DNA from: Nonomuraea turkmeniaca
GTDB taxonomy: Bacteria > Actinomycetota > Actinomycetes > Streptosporangiales > Streptosporangiaceae
Length of the DNA stretch: 42,082 bases
NCBI RefSeq assembly: GCF_005889735.1
Contig: NZ_VCKY01000077.1
Location: 1 to 42,082, forward strand
Direction: 5' to 3'
Shown: positions 27,301 to 34,445 of the stretch, piece by piece
Numbering within the stretch: position 1 is the first letter of the stretch
Layout: the number at the start of each line of letters is the position of its first letter
Made by a program: the position numbers and the translations under genes
The notes under the pieces: model-generated
Database searches by the model: none
Told to the model about the DNA's origin: nothing
What the model saw: only the letters and a program-made list of their open reading frames with translations

Positions 27301-29656
27301 CTTCTTCGAGCTCGGCGGGCACTCCCTGCTGGCCATGCGGGTGGTGGCCCGGCTCAGGCAGGTGGCGCCGGAGCGTACCGTCACCGTGCTCGACCTGTTC
27401 AAGCACCGCACCGTGCGGGAGCTGGCCGCGCTGCTGGAGTCGGCCGACGAGGGCCCGCGCCGCCTGCTGCACCGGCTCACGCCCGCCAGGACGGCCGCCT
27501 CCACGCTGATCTGCGCACCGTACGGGGGCGGCAGCGCGGTGATCTACCAGCCGCTCGCGGACGCGCTGCCGGCCGACTGGGCGTTGTACTCGATCGCTGT
27601 GCCCGGGCACGAACTGGGTGAGGAGGCCCGCCCCCTCGACGAGGTCGCCGACGGCTGCGTACAGGAGATTCTCGACGACATCGAGGGCCCCGTCACTCTG
27701 TACGGCCATTGCGGCCTCGGCGTGATGCTGGCCGCGGAGATCGCCCGCAGGCTTGAGGAAGCGGGCCGCGAGGTCGAGGCGGTGTACCTCGGCGGTGTCT
27801 TCCCCTTCGCCCGCCCCCGCAGCCGCCTCGCGGGCCTGACCGATCTCATGGAGCGCCTCCGCGGCGACCAGGCCTGGATCAACGATCTGCGGGCCGCCGG
27901 CATGGACGTGGAGGACGTCGGCCGCGACCAGCTCGACCTCATGGTCCGCAACCGGCGGCGCGGCACCCGGCAGGCGGAGCGCTACTTCACCCGCATGTTC
28001 GATGAGTCCGCGGCCCCGCTGCGAGCGCCGGTGATCGCGCTGGCCGGCGAGCGCGACCCGGCGATGGAGTTCTACCAGGAGCGGTACCGCGAATGGCACG
28101 TGCTGTCGGAGCTGACGGCCCTGGTCGTGCTGGACGAGGCGGGGCACTTCTTCCTGAAATATCGGGCCGGGGAACTGGCGGCCATCGTGACCGGCACGCA
28201 CCGCGCCATCGCCGAGGGACGGGCCGAGCGGCTGGCACGTACACCACGATCGACGTGGTGGCTGGAGGGTGTGTCCTCTGGAGATTCCCCGGTCTCCGAC
28301 ACCTCCGAGACTCGTCGGGTGCGGCCGAGCATGGGGCGGTTCTCGCTGGTCGCGGCCGGGCAGCTGGTGTCGATCCTGGGATCGGCGCTGACCGAGTTCG
28401 CCGTGCCGCTGTGGATCTACACGACCACCGGCTCGCTGGTGGACTTCGCGCTGTTCGCGGTGCTCGGGCTGCTGCCGGGCATGCTGGTCGCGCCGCTGGC
28501 CGGGGCCATCGTGGACCGGTACGACCGGCGTGTGGTGATGCTCGCCGGGGACGTCACCGCGGGCGGCGTGCAGTTGATCCTGGGAGTGTTGTTGTGGACC
28601 GGCAACCTGGAGATCTGGCACGTCTACCCGCTGCTCGCGCTGCTGTCGCTCGCGCTGACCTTCCAGCGGTTCGCGTACGCCTCGGCGATCCCGCAACTCG
28701 TCCCCAAGCGGTTCCTCGGCCACGCCAACGGGGTGGTGCAGCTCGTCACCGGTACGGCCCAGGTGGCGGTGCCGCTGGTGGCGGTCGGGCTGATGGCCGT
28801 CATCGGGCTGGAGGGGATCCTGATCATCGACGTGCTGTCGTACGGTTTCGCCATCGCGGTCCTGCTGGTGGTCCGGTTCCCCCGGAGCATGGCGTGGCGG
28901 CGGCGCGAGACGGTCATGGCGGAGATCGCCGGCGGCTGGCGGCTGACCTGGGGAAATCGGAGCTTCCGCGGGATGTTGGTGTTCTTCGCCGTGCTGAACG
29001 TGTTCCTGTCGCCGCTGTTCCTGATGATCTCGCCGCTGGTGTTGTCGTTCGCGACGCTGCAGGACGTCGGGCAGGTGTCGCTGGCGGGCGGGATCGGCGT
29101 GCTGGCCGGTGGGGCGCTGATGGCCGTATGGGGCGGCCCGCGCCGGCGGCGGCTGCGCGGGGTGCTGCTGTCCACGCTCGCGCTGGCGGTGTTCTGCGTG
29201 GTCGTCGGCGTGCGGGCGGATCTGGTGGCGATCACCGCGGGGGCGTTCGGGATGTCGCTGTGCCTGACGCTGCTCAACGGGGTGTACGCGACGATCATTC
29301 AGGTCAAGGTGCCGCAGCGGTTCCACGGGCGGGTCATCGCGCTCAACACGCTCGTCGCCTGGTCCACGCTGCCGATCGGGTTCGGGCTGGTGGCGCCGTA
29401 CGGGGCGGCGGTGTTCGAGCCGCTGATGGCGCCGGACGGGCCGCTGGCCGCGACGGCGGGAGCGTTGCTCGGGACGGGGGACGGTCGCGGGATCGGGTTG
29501 ATGTACGTGGTCTTCGGGCTGGCCATCGCGCTGATCGCGGTGTGCGCGATGCGGGTACGGGTGCTGGCCCGGTTCGACGGCGAGGTGCCCGACGCGCCGC
29601 CCGATGATCTCGTCGGCATCCAGGAGCTGCGGCGGCGCGCGGGGGGCGAGTCGTGA
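24302..29656 (+). CDS. NRPS C-A-T-TE fused to an MFS exporter
   Basis: A 1784-aa single polypeptide and first gene of the rightward operon. GTG 24302 is chosen because GAGGAG (24288-24293) lies 8 nt before it and the sequence upstream is leader. C (about 35-465) has HHSITDG with His158. A (about 480-950) has YTSGTTGRPKG, FDFGVTVFY, NHYGPTE and SHGKVDR; the by-eye pocket D-F-T-K-I-G-H-V-G-K is close to the known Asp code (DLTKVGHIGK). T carries Ser1008. TE (about 1050-1325) has GHCGLG, with Cys1137 replacing Ser, and His1282 in AGHFFL. After a short polar linker, residues about 1344-1760 form an MFS transporter of the macrolide-efflux/MFS_3 type (GAIVDRYDRRVVML, RFAYASAIPQLVP) with 10-12 segments. 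Probably the terminal module, coupling release with export. No frameshift is seen at the junction. Its stop overlaps the next start (GTGA). Confidence 0.93.
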   Translation: MTRSSLSPAKQALLERRLRARATKVSVPRRDPGTAPPPSAMQERLWFLEQYVPGTAAYTVPFAVRLTGELDENALAEALTELTRRHESLRTSLVTTSDGRPEVVIAAEPLVEFRVTADPGEIDGELARPFDLARPPLLRALLVRSAPGEHVLLLTMHHSITDGWSCDILFQELLALHAGRELPPVPLQFGDYAHWQRGRTFDDDVRYWMSRLDGVPALELPTDLPRPAEQRWTGAAVDVIVDPALTASIAELGTAHRATPYMTLLAAFQVLLGRFAGQDDFAVGSPVSGRELPELEGVVGPFINTLAMRADLRGDPTFRELLGRVRDATLDAFAHQALPFDRLVTELAVERDVSRTPVYQTMFALQNYRGRTLDTSGLGAEPYPIPTVASRFDLALYLFEGGGGLHGQLAYSTALFREDTARRLVGCLETLLRAAVADPELPISRLPLLGPDERRRVLALGVAEPAPPAGIRLLHEVVAGQDPGAVAVVAGDVSLTYGELGIRADRLARRLRSLGAGPGKRVAVCLEQSAGLAVAVLGVLKSGAAYLPLDPEHPAERLADVVQDAGVRIAVTDASSRGRLPDGLVTVGLDEPDGELSGHPLPVTRDVTPDDLAYVIYTSGTTGRPKGVGIQHRQALVYLAGLRERLEIKPGGSYALLQSLAFDFGVTVFYACLMTGGTLHIIPPRTAGHELAEYVRDAGIDYLKITPSHLAALQADVLPRELLILGGEAAPRDWAEELAAVGRCRVVNHYGPTEATVGVTTYPVEGAGGTTTTLPIGRPLPGARAYVLDERLEPVPIGVAGELYLGGDRLARGYLERPALTAERFLPDPYGPAGARMYRTGDLARHLPDGNLEFLGRRDLQVKIRGYRVELAEVESVLGRHPGVTSAIADLRGGLLVAYLVGESSVDVPAGARPEAAEVRAWLAERLPDYMIPARYVWLDEPPPLKSHGKVDRGALPDPAPEKTGRFESPRTAAERTVAAVWAELLGPHNGGAEVGATDDFFELGGHSLLAMRVVARLRQVAPERTVTVLDLFKHRTVRELAALLESADEGPRRLLHRLTPARTAASTLICAPYGGGSAVIYQPLADALPADWALYSIAVPGHELGEEARPLDEVADGCVQEILDDIEGPVTLYGHCGLGVMLAAEIARRLEEAGREVEAVYLGGVFPFARPRSRLAGLTDLMERLRGDQAWINDLRAAGMDVEDVGRDQLDLMVRNRRRGTRQAERYFTRMFDESAAPLRAPVIALAGERDPAMEFYQERYREWHVLSELTALVVLDEAGHFFLKYRAGELAAIVTGTHRAIAEGRAERLARTPRSTWWLEGVSSGDSPVSDTSETRRVRPSMGRFSLVAAGQLVSILGSALTEFAVPLWIYTTTGSLVDFALFAVLGLLPGMLVAPLAGAIVDRYDRRVVMLAGDVTAGGVQLILGVLLWTGNLEIWHVYPLLALLSLALTFQRFAYASAIPQLVPKRFLGHANGVVQLVTGTAQVAVPLVAVGLMAVIGLEGILIIDVLSYGFAIAVLLVVRFPRSMAWRRRETVMAEIAGGWRLTWGNRSFRGMLVFFAVLNVFLSPLFLMISPLVLSFATLQDVGQVSLAGGIGVLAGGALMAVWGGPRRRRLRGVLLSTLALAVFCVVVGVRADLVAITAGAFGMSLCLTLLNGVYATIIQVKVPQRFHGRVIALNTLVAWSTLPIGFGLVAPYGAAVFEPLMAPDGPLAATAGALLGTGDGRGIGLMYVVFGLAIALIAVCAMRVRVLARFDGEVPDAPPDDLVGIQELRRRAGGES

Positions 29657-31191
29657 TCGTTCCTGGGTTGCTCGCCAGGCGAGCCGCGGAGGAGCCCGAG
29701 CGGGTCGCGCTGGAGGTCGCCGGGGGCGGCACGCTGACCTTCGCGGAATGGCACGCGCGGGCGGACTCGCTGGCGCGCGGGCTGGCCCGGCGCGGCGTGC
29801 GGCGGGGCGATCGGCTGGGGCTGCTGTTCGGGGCCGAGAACTGGACCGACTTCGCCGTGGCCTACTGCGCCACGCAGCTCGCCGGCGCAGTGGCCGTGCC
29901 GATCTCCGATCGGCTCGCTCCGGCCGAGGTGGCGTACATGCTGGAGCACTGCTCGGCGATCGGCCTGCTGCACGCAGGCAAGGGGACGGACGTGCCCTCT
30001 GACGGCGGGTACTGGAGCGCCGTGCCGGCCGAGCTGGATCCCGGTTCGCGGGAACCCGAACCGCCGGGGCCGGGGGATCTGGCGCAGATCCTCTACACCT
30101 CCGGCACCACAGGCCGGCCCAAGGCGGTGGCGGCCACCCACGCCAACCTCACCTACGGCAGCGCCACCCGGGCCAATCGCCGAAAGTTCGGGCATTCGCA
30201 GCTGCTCCTGCACGCGTTTCCGATCGGCACCAACGCCGGCCAGGCCATGTTGATCAACGCGCTGGACGCGCGCCCGGCGGTGCTGACCCTGGCGCGGTTC
30301 ACCCCGGGGAGGTTCGCCAGGCTGATCGAGTCGCGGCGGGTGGGGACGGTGTTCCTGGTGCCCGCGATGGCCCTTGAGCTGCTCAACGCCGGGTTGCACG
30401 AACGGTACGACTTCTCCGGCGTGGTCCTGCTCGGGTCGGCGGCGTCGGCGCTGCCGGCGGCGCTGTGCGCGCGGCTGGCGGCGGCGTTCCCCAAGGCGAC
30501 CGTGACGAACTACTACACCTCGACCGAGGCGGCGCCCGCCCAGACCGTCATGATCTACGACCCGTCGCGGCCCGCGGCCCTGGGCCGGCCGGCGCTCGGC
30601 AGCGGGCTGAGGATCACCGGCCCCGGCGGCGGGCCACTGGCGGCCGGAGAGACGGGGGAGATCTGGCTGCGGTCCCCCGCCGCCACGCGCTCGTACTACC
30701 GGGACGAGCAGGCCAGCGGGCACACCTTCCGTGACGGGTGGGTGCGGATGGGCGATCTGGGCTACCTCGACGCGGACGGCTACCTGTATCTCGTCGACCG
30801 GGAGAGCGACGTCGTCAAGTCCGGGGCGTACAAGGTGTCGACCGTGCAGGTGGAGGCCGCGCTGCACGAACACCCGGACGTGGCCGAGGCAGCGGTCACC
30901 GGCGTGCCGCATCCCGTGATGGGCACCGTACTGGCCGCCGTCGTCGTGCCCCGTTCGCGGGCGCCGCGCGTGACGGAGCTGCGGGCCTTCCTCATGACAC
31001 GGCTGGCCCAGCACGAACTGCCGGCACGAGTGACCTTCGTGGACCGCCTGCCCAGAAACCACTCGGGCAAGGTCGTCAAGTCCGACCTGCGTGACCTCCT
31101 GAAGCAGGCGGACCTTGTGGTGGAAGAGGGCCCGGATGAGGCGGGTCCCATGAAAGAGACGGGCACTGTGGAGAAGGAAGGCGGAAGATGA
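29653..31191 (+). CDS. Stand-alone acyl/aryl-CoA ligase-type adenylating enzyme
   Basis: A 512-aa member of the ANL superfamily, which activates a carboxylic acid as acyl-adenylate and passes it to CoA or a carrier. The P-loop is YTSGTTGRPKA (about 147-157). Other motifs are YYTSTEAAP, GEIWLRSP, MGDLGYLDADGY, DRESDVVKSGAYKVS and the catalytic Lys473 in NHSGK. The KSGAYKVS pattern is that of acyl-CoA synthetases rather than amino-acid A domains, and no long FAAL-type insertion is visible. GTG 29653 overlaps the NRPS stop, and the end overlaps the following ATG. The nearby free ACP and free C domain suggest it supplies a non-amino-acid building block, for example a starter acid. The substrate is not predictable by eye. 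Confidence 0.88.
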   Translation: MIVPGLLARRAAEEPERVALEVAGGGTLTFAEWHARADSLARGLARRGVRRGDRLGLLFGAENWTDFAVAYCATQLAGAVAVPISDRLAPAEVAYMLEHCSAIGLLHAGKGTDVPSDGGYWSAVPAELDPGSREPEPPGPGDLAQILYTSGTTGRPKAVAATHANLTYGSATRANRRKFGHSQLLLHAFPIGTNAGQAMLINALDARPAVLTLARFTPGRFARLIESRRVGTVFLVPAMALELLNAGLHERYDFSGVVLLGSAASALPAALCARLAAAFPKATVTNYYTSTEAAPAQTVMIYDPSRPAALGRPALGSGLRITGPGGGPLAAGETGEIWLRSPAATRSYYRDEQASGHTFRDGWVRMGDLGYLDADGYLYLVDRESDVVKSGAYKVSTVQVEAALHEHPDVAEAAVTGVPHPVMGTVLAAVVVPRSRAPRVTELRAFLMTRLAQHELPARVTFVDRLPRNHSGKVVKSDLRDLLKQADLVVEEGPDEAGPMKETGTVEKEGGR

Positions 31192-32708
31192 CCGGATCGT
31201 GGCAGGCCTCCCCTGCGCAGCAGGGGATGTGGCTCACCGAGCGGGCCGGGATCGCCGGGCGGGCCTTTCACATGCCGCTGGCCGTGTGGCTCGACGGGCC
31301 GCTCGACGTGGTGGCCTTGGGGGAGGCGTGTGCGGAGGTGGCGCGCAGGCATCCCCTGCTGGGCGGCGTGCTCGCCGAGGACGGTGGTGAGCTGCGGTTG
31401 GTCCCTCATGCGATGCCGCCGCTGCGCGAAGGCGGCGACCTTCAGGAGGAGCTGGCCGCGCCGGTCGATCCGGTCGAAGGGCCCGCGGCGCGGTTCACGC
31501 TGATCCGGGAGGAGGCCAAGCGGCATGTGCTGCTGTTCCAGGCCCATCACGCGGTGTTCGACGGGGAGTCCAAGGACATTCTGCTGCGGGATCTGGCCGC
31601 CTGGTACGGGGGTGCGGTGCCGCCGCCGCTGGCGTGGACGTACCCGGAGGTGGCGGTCCAGCAGCAGGTCAGGCTCGCGGACGCGCTGCCGGACGCGCGG
31701 CGGTACTGGGCGGGCCGATGGGAGGGCCGGCGGGAGTTGCGCCTGCCCGGCCTGACCGGCGTGTCCGTGGTCGCGGCGCCCGGCTCCGCCCTCGACTTCG
31801 TCCTCGAGGACCTCGGCGGGATCGCCGGGCGGCTGGAGATCACCCGTTTCGAGGTGTTGCTGGCCGCGTTCGTCGCGCTGCTGCACGCGTACGGCAACGC
31901 GCGGCCCGAGGTCGGCGTGGATCTGTCCACGCGGACCGAGTGGAGCCGGGACCACGTGGGCGCCTTCGTCAACGAGTTGCCCGTGACCGGGGCGCCCGAG
32001 GGGGGCACGTTCGGCGAGTTCGCCCGGAGCCTGCGGGGCGATCTGCGGCGGTTGTACCGGCATCGTGAGGTTCCGCTGGCCAGGGCCGTGGACGGGATCG
32101 GCCCGCGCGCCGCGCTCACGCCCGTGTCGCTCAGCTACCGCCTGCGGCCGGAGACGAGCCCGCTGTTCCCCGGGCTGGGCGCGTCGGTGGAGTGGATGAT
32201 GTTCAACGGCTGGGTGCGCAACACGCTCCACCTGCAGATCGTCGATGACCACGCGGGTACGGCGGCGCGGCTGCAGTACAACCCCGCGCTCCTCGACCGG
32301 GCGGGGGCCGAGCGGATCCGGGAGGACCTCGCCGCCCTGCTGACGGCGGTGGCCGCGGACCCGGAGGCGCCGCTGGACCGGCTGCCGCTGCCCCGTCCCG
32401 TTCCTGCGGCGTCCGTGACCGCCGTCACCGCGGCCACCGCTGCTTCCGCCGCGGTCAAGGATGGGCCGGTGGGCGCCGATCTCGTGCGTGAGATTCAGGC
32501 GATCTTCGCCAAGGAGCTCGAACTGGACGACGTGGAACCCGACGACGACCTGTTCGATCTCGGCGGCCACTCCCTCACGATCACCCAGATCATGGCCAGG
32601 ACCCAGAAGCTGTTCGGCGTGGAGCTCTCCTTCGAGCTGTTCATCGACGACGCGACCGCGATGGGCGTCGCGGCTGAGGTCGCCCGCCTGCGGGAGCAGG
32701 CATGCTGA
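31188..32708 (+). CDS. NRPS condensation-thiolation didomain, no A domain
   Basis: A 506-aa protein. The C domain (about 1-405) has ASPAQQGMWLTER, HHAVFDGES with catalytic His121, and GAFVNELPV. An Ala/Thr/Val-rich linker (about 408-428, VTAVTAATAASAAV) leads to a T domain (about 435-500) with Ser462 in FDLGGHSL. No adenylation domain is present, so the carrier must be loaded in trans, by the adjacent ligase or by another A domain. The ATGA overlap with the ligase and the 7-nt overlap with the ACP gene mean tight co-translation. C-domain subtype (LCL, DCL or starter) cannot be judged by eye. Confidence 0.9.
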   Translation: MTGSWQASPAQQGMWLTERAGIAGRAFHMPLAVWLDGPLDVVALGEACAEVARRHPLLGGVLAEDGGELRLVPHAMPPLREGGDLQEELAAPVDPVEGPAARFTLIREEAKRHVLLFQAHHAVFDGESKDILLRDLAAWYGGAVPPPLAWTYPEVAVQQQVRLADALPDARRYWAGRWEGRRELRLPGLTGVSVVAAPGSALDFVLEDLGGIAGRLEITRFEVLLAAFVALLHAYGNARPEVGVDLSTRTEWSRDHVGAFVNELPVTGAPEGGTFGEFARSLRGDLRRLYRHREVPLARAVDGIGPRAALTPVSLSYRLRPETSPLFPGLGASVEWMMFNGWVRNTLHLQIVDDHAGTAARLQYNPALLDRAGAERIREDLAALLTAVAADPEAPLDRLPLPRPVPAASVTAVTAATAASAAVKDGPVGADLVREIQAIFAKELELDDVEPDDDLFDLGGHSLTITQIMARTQKLFGVELSFELFIDDATAMGVAAEVARLREQAC

Positions 32709-32941
32709 GGGAGCGCGTGGCCGCGCTGGTGGCCCAGGCCAGCGACGGCGAGCTCACCACGGCGGAGGTGCTCGCGGCCGACTGCTCGCTGACGGCGCTC
32801 GGCCTCACCTCGCTGGGCTACATCCGGCTGATCGACACGATCGAGGAAGAGTTCGGCTTCGACATCGAGCTCGACGGCAGCCTCGACACGCTCGACGGGC
32901 TGGTGGACCACCTGTCCCGGTTGGCGGGCCGCCCGTCATGA
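32702..32941 (+). CDS. Free-standing acyl carrier protein
   Basis: A 79-aa carrier protein with the phosphopantetheine serine Ser37 in GLTSLGYIRLID, a typical helix-2 motif. Its acidic helix 3 region (EEEFGFDIELDGSL) is more ACP-like than PCP-like. It starts 7 nt inside the preceding gene and ends in an ATGA overlap with the next, so its product is made together with the free C domain. Likely acceptor for the acid activated by the upstream ligase. Activation by a PPTase is needed; one candidate in the window is the fused PPTase domain at 10042-11499. Confidence 0.9.
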   Translation: MLRERVAALVAQASDGELTTAEVLAADCSLTALGLTSLGYIRLIDTIEEEFGFDIELDGSLDTLDGLVDHLSRLAGRPS

Positions 32942-34257
32942 CCGGCCCCGTGACGGTCGAGTTCGCCGGCGCCAGGTCCGGCCAGGGACCGCTCACCTGG
33001 GGCCAGCGGGCGATCTGGCGGCTCACCGAGTGGCTGCCCCCTGGCGATCCCTACTTCAACATGCCGTGGGCTCTGCCGGTACACGGCAAGCCCGACCTGC
33101 CGACCGTGCTCGCCGCCCTCGCGCGGTTGCTCGGACGGCACGAGAGCCTGCGTACGAACTGGATCGCCGGGTCGGATGTCATCGGCCACCAGGGCGCGGA
33201 GCAGTGCGGCATGGTACAGCGGGTCGCCGGGCATGGGTGGCTGACGGTCGGGTTGGTCGATGCCGCCGGGGCCCGGCCCAGGGCGCTGGCCGGGGAGATC
33301 GCCGCCGAGCTCGCGGGCAAGGGCTTCGACTACGCCGACGAGCTCCCGGTACGCTGCGCCGTCGTCATGGACGGCGGGCGGCCGCGCGCGGTGGCGTTCG
33401 CGTTCACGCACATGGCGGTTGACGGGCGGGCGCTCGACGTCATCGCTGGCGAGTGGCCGCGGCTGCTGTCCGGGGAGCCGCTGCCGCCGGCCGTGCCGCA
33501 GCCGCTCGACCTGGCCGCCGAGGAAGGGTCGCCCGAGGGCGCGGCACGAGGCGAGCGGGCGCTCAGATACTGGCGGGCGGCACTGGATCGGATGCCGCGC
33601 CCGCTGTTCGCCGCGCCGCAGGGCGCGCCCGAGGAGTCCAGGTTCGTCAAGCTGGGCATGGAGTCGGCGGCGCTCGGTGCAGCGGTCACCAGGCTGGCCG
33701 CGGGCTGGGGGGTGAGCACCGGTAGCGTGCTGCTCGGGGCGTACGCGGTGCTGCTGTCCCGGCTGACCGGCCGCGGCACGGTCGCCATGCAGCTCGTCGT
33801 GGGCAATCGGCACGATCCCCGGCTGGCGCCCATGGTGGCCGCCCTCGTCCAGGATGGCATCTTCGTCCTGGACGTGGCACGGGGCTCGTCGCTCGCCGAG
33901 GTGGTGAGGGCCGCACACCAGGGGGTGCTGGCGTCGTACCGGCATGCTCGCTACGATCCGGCCGCCCAGCGGGCGCTGATCGAGGAGACCGGGCCGCCGC
34001 CCACCGCCTACTTCAACGACGTCCGGGTCGCCGGGGGCTGGCCCAACCTGCCATCGCAGCCGCCCGCGAGCCTCGGCCGGATCTTCCCGGTGGGGGCCTG
34101 GCCGGAGGTGGACGCCGACGTGTTCCTCTCCGTCGGACCCGCCACCCACACCTGCCGGCTGGACCTGCTAGCCGACACCGCCCTCCTGCCCCGGGAGGCG
34201 ATCGAGGCGATGCTGCGCGAGGTCGAGACGCTACTGGTCAACGAGGAGAACACGTGA
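32938..34257 (+). CDS. Free-standing NRPS condensation domain
   Basis: A 439-aa protein consisting only of a C domain. It has GPLTWGQRAIWRLTEWLPPG at the N-terminus, THMAVDG in place of HHxxxDG (the catalytic second His, His158, and Asp162 are retained) and LVVGNRHDPRL in the second lobe. Stand-alone C domains join units held on separate carrier proteins, and here it follows the free ACP, which may be its donor. The ATG at 32938 overlaps the ACP stop. The open frame continues far upstream in the same phase, but that part is out-of-frame reading of the C-T gene. The end overlaps the MbtH-like gene. Confidence 0.88.
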   Translation: MTGPVTVEFAGARSGQGPLTWGQRAIWRLTEWLPPGDPYFNMPWALPVHGKPDLPTVLAALARLLGRHESLRTNWIAGSDVIGHQGAEQCGMVQRVAGHGWLTVGLVDAAGARPRALAGEIAAELAGKGFDYADELPVRCAVVMDGGRPRAVAFAFTHMAVDGRALDVIAGEWPRLLSGEPLPPAVPQPLDLAAEEGSPEGAARGERALRYWRAALDRMPRPLFAAPQGAPEESRFVKLGMESAALGAAVTRLAAGWGVSTGSVLLGAYAVLLSRLTGRGTVAMQLVVGNRHDPRLAPMVAALVQDGIFVLDVARGSSLAEVVRAAHQGVLASYRHARYDPAAQRALIEETGPPPTAYFNDVRVAGGWPNLPSQPPASLGRIFPVGAWPEVDADVFLSVGPATHTCRLDLLADTALLPREAIEAMLREVETLLVNEENT

Positions 34258-34430
34258 GTGCCGAGATGCGGGTGGTCGTCAACCACGAAGAGCAGTACAG
34301 CATCTGGGTCGCCGACCGCGAACTGCCGCCCGGCTGGTCCGACGCCGGGTTCGCGGGCACCCGGGAGGAGTGCCTGGCCCACATCGAGACGGTCTGGACG
34401 GACATGCGCCCGCTCAGCCTGCGAGATTGA
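34254..34430 (+). CDS. MbtH-like protein
   Basis: A 58-aa protein. Residues NHEEQYSIW, ADRELPPGW, ECLAHIE and VWTDMRPLSLR reproduce the MbtH signature, except that Val replaces the usual Pro after SIW. MbtH proteins bind A domains and are needed for their folding or activity. The GTG at 34254 overlaps the previous stop (GTGA); an ATG at 34266 could be used instead. It sits directly before the A-T gene, its likely partner, and may also serve the other A domains. Confidence 0.94.
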   Translation: MSAEMRVVVNHEEQYSIWVADRELPPGWSDAGFAGTREECLAHIETVWTDMRPLSLRD

Positions 34431-34445
34431 AAGGCGATATCGACG

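Noticed and set aside
28331..29656. MFS transporter as a separate gene starting at ATG 28331
   Set aside because: The frame is continuous with the TE domain, there is no stop, and no good ribosome site precedes the ATG. A fusion is the simpler reading, although internal initiation cannot be excluded.
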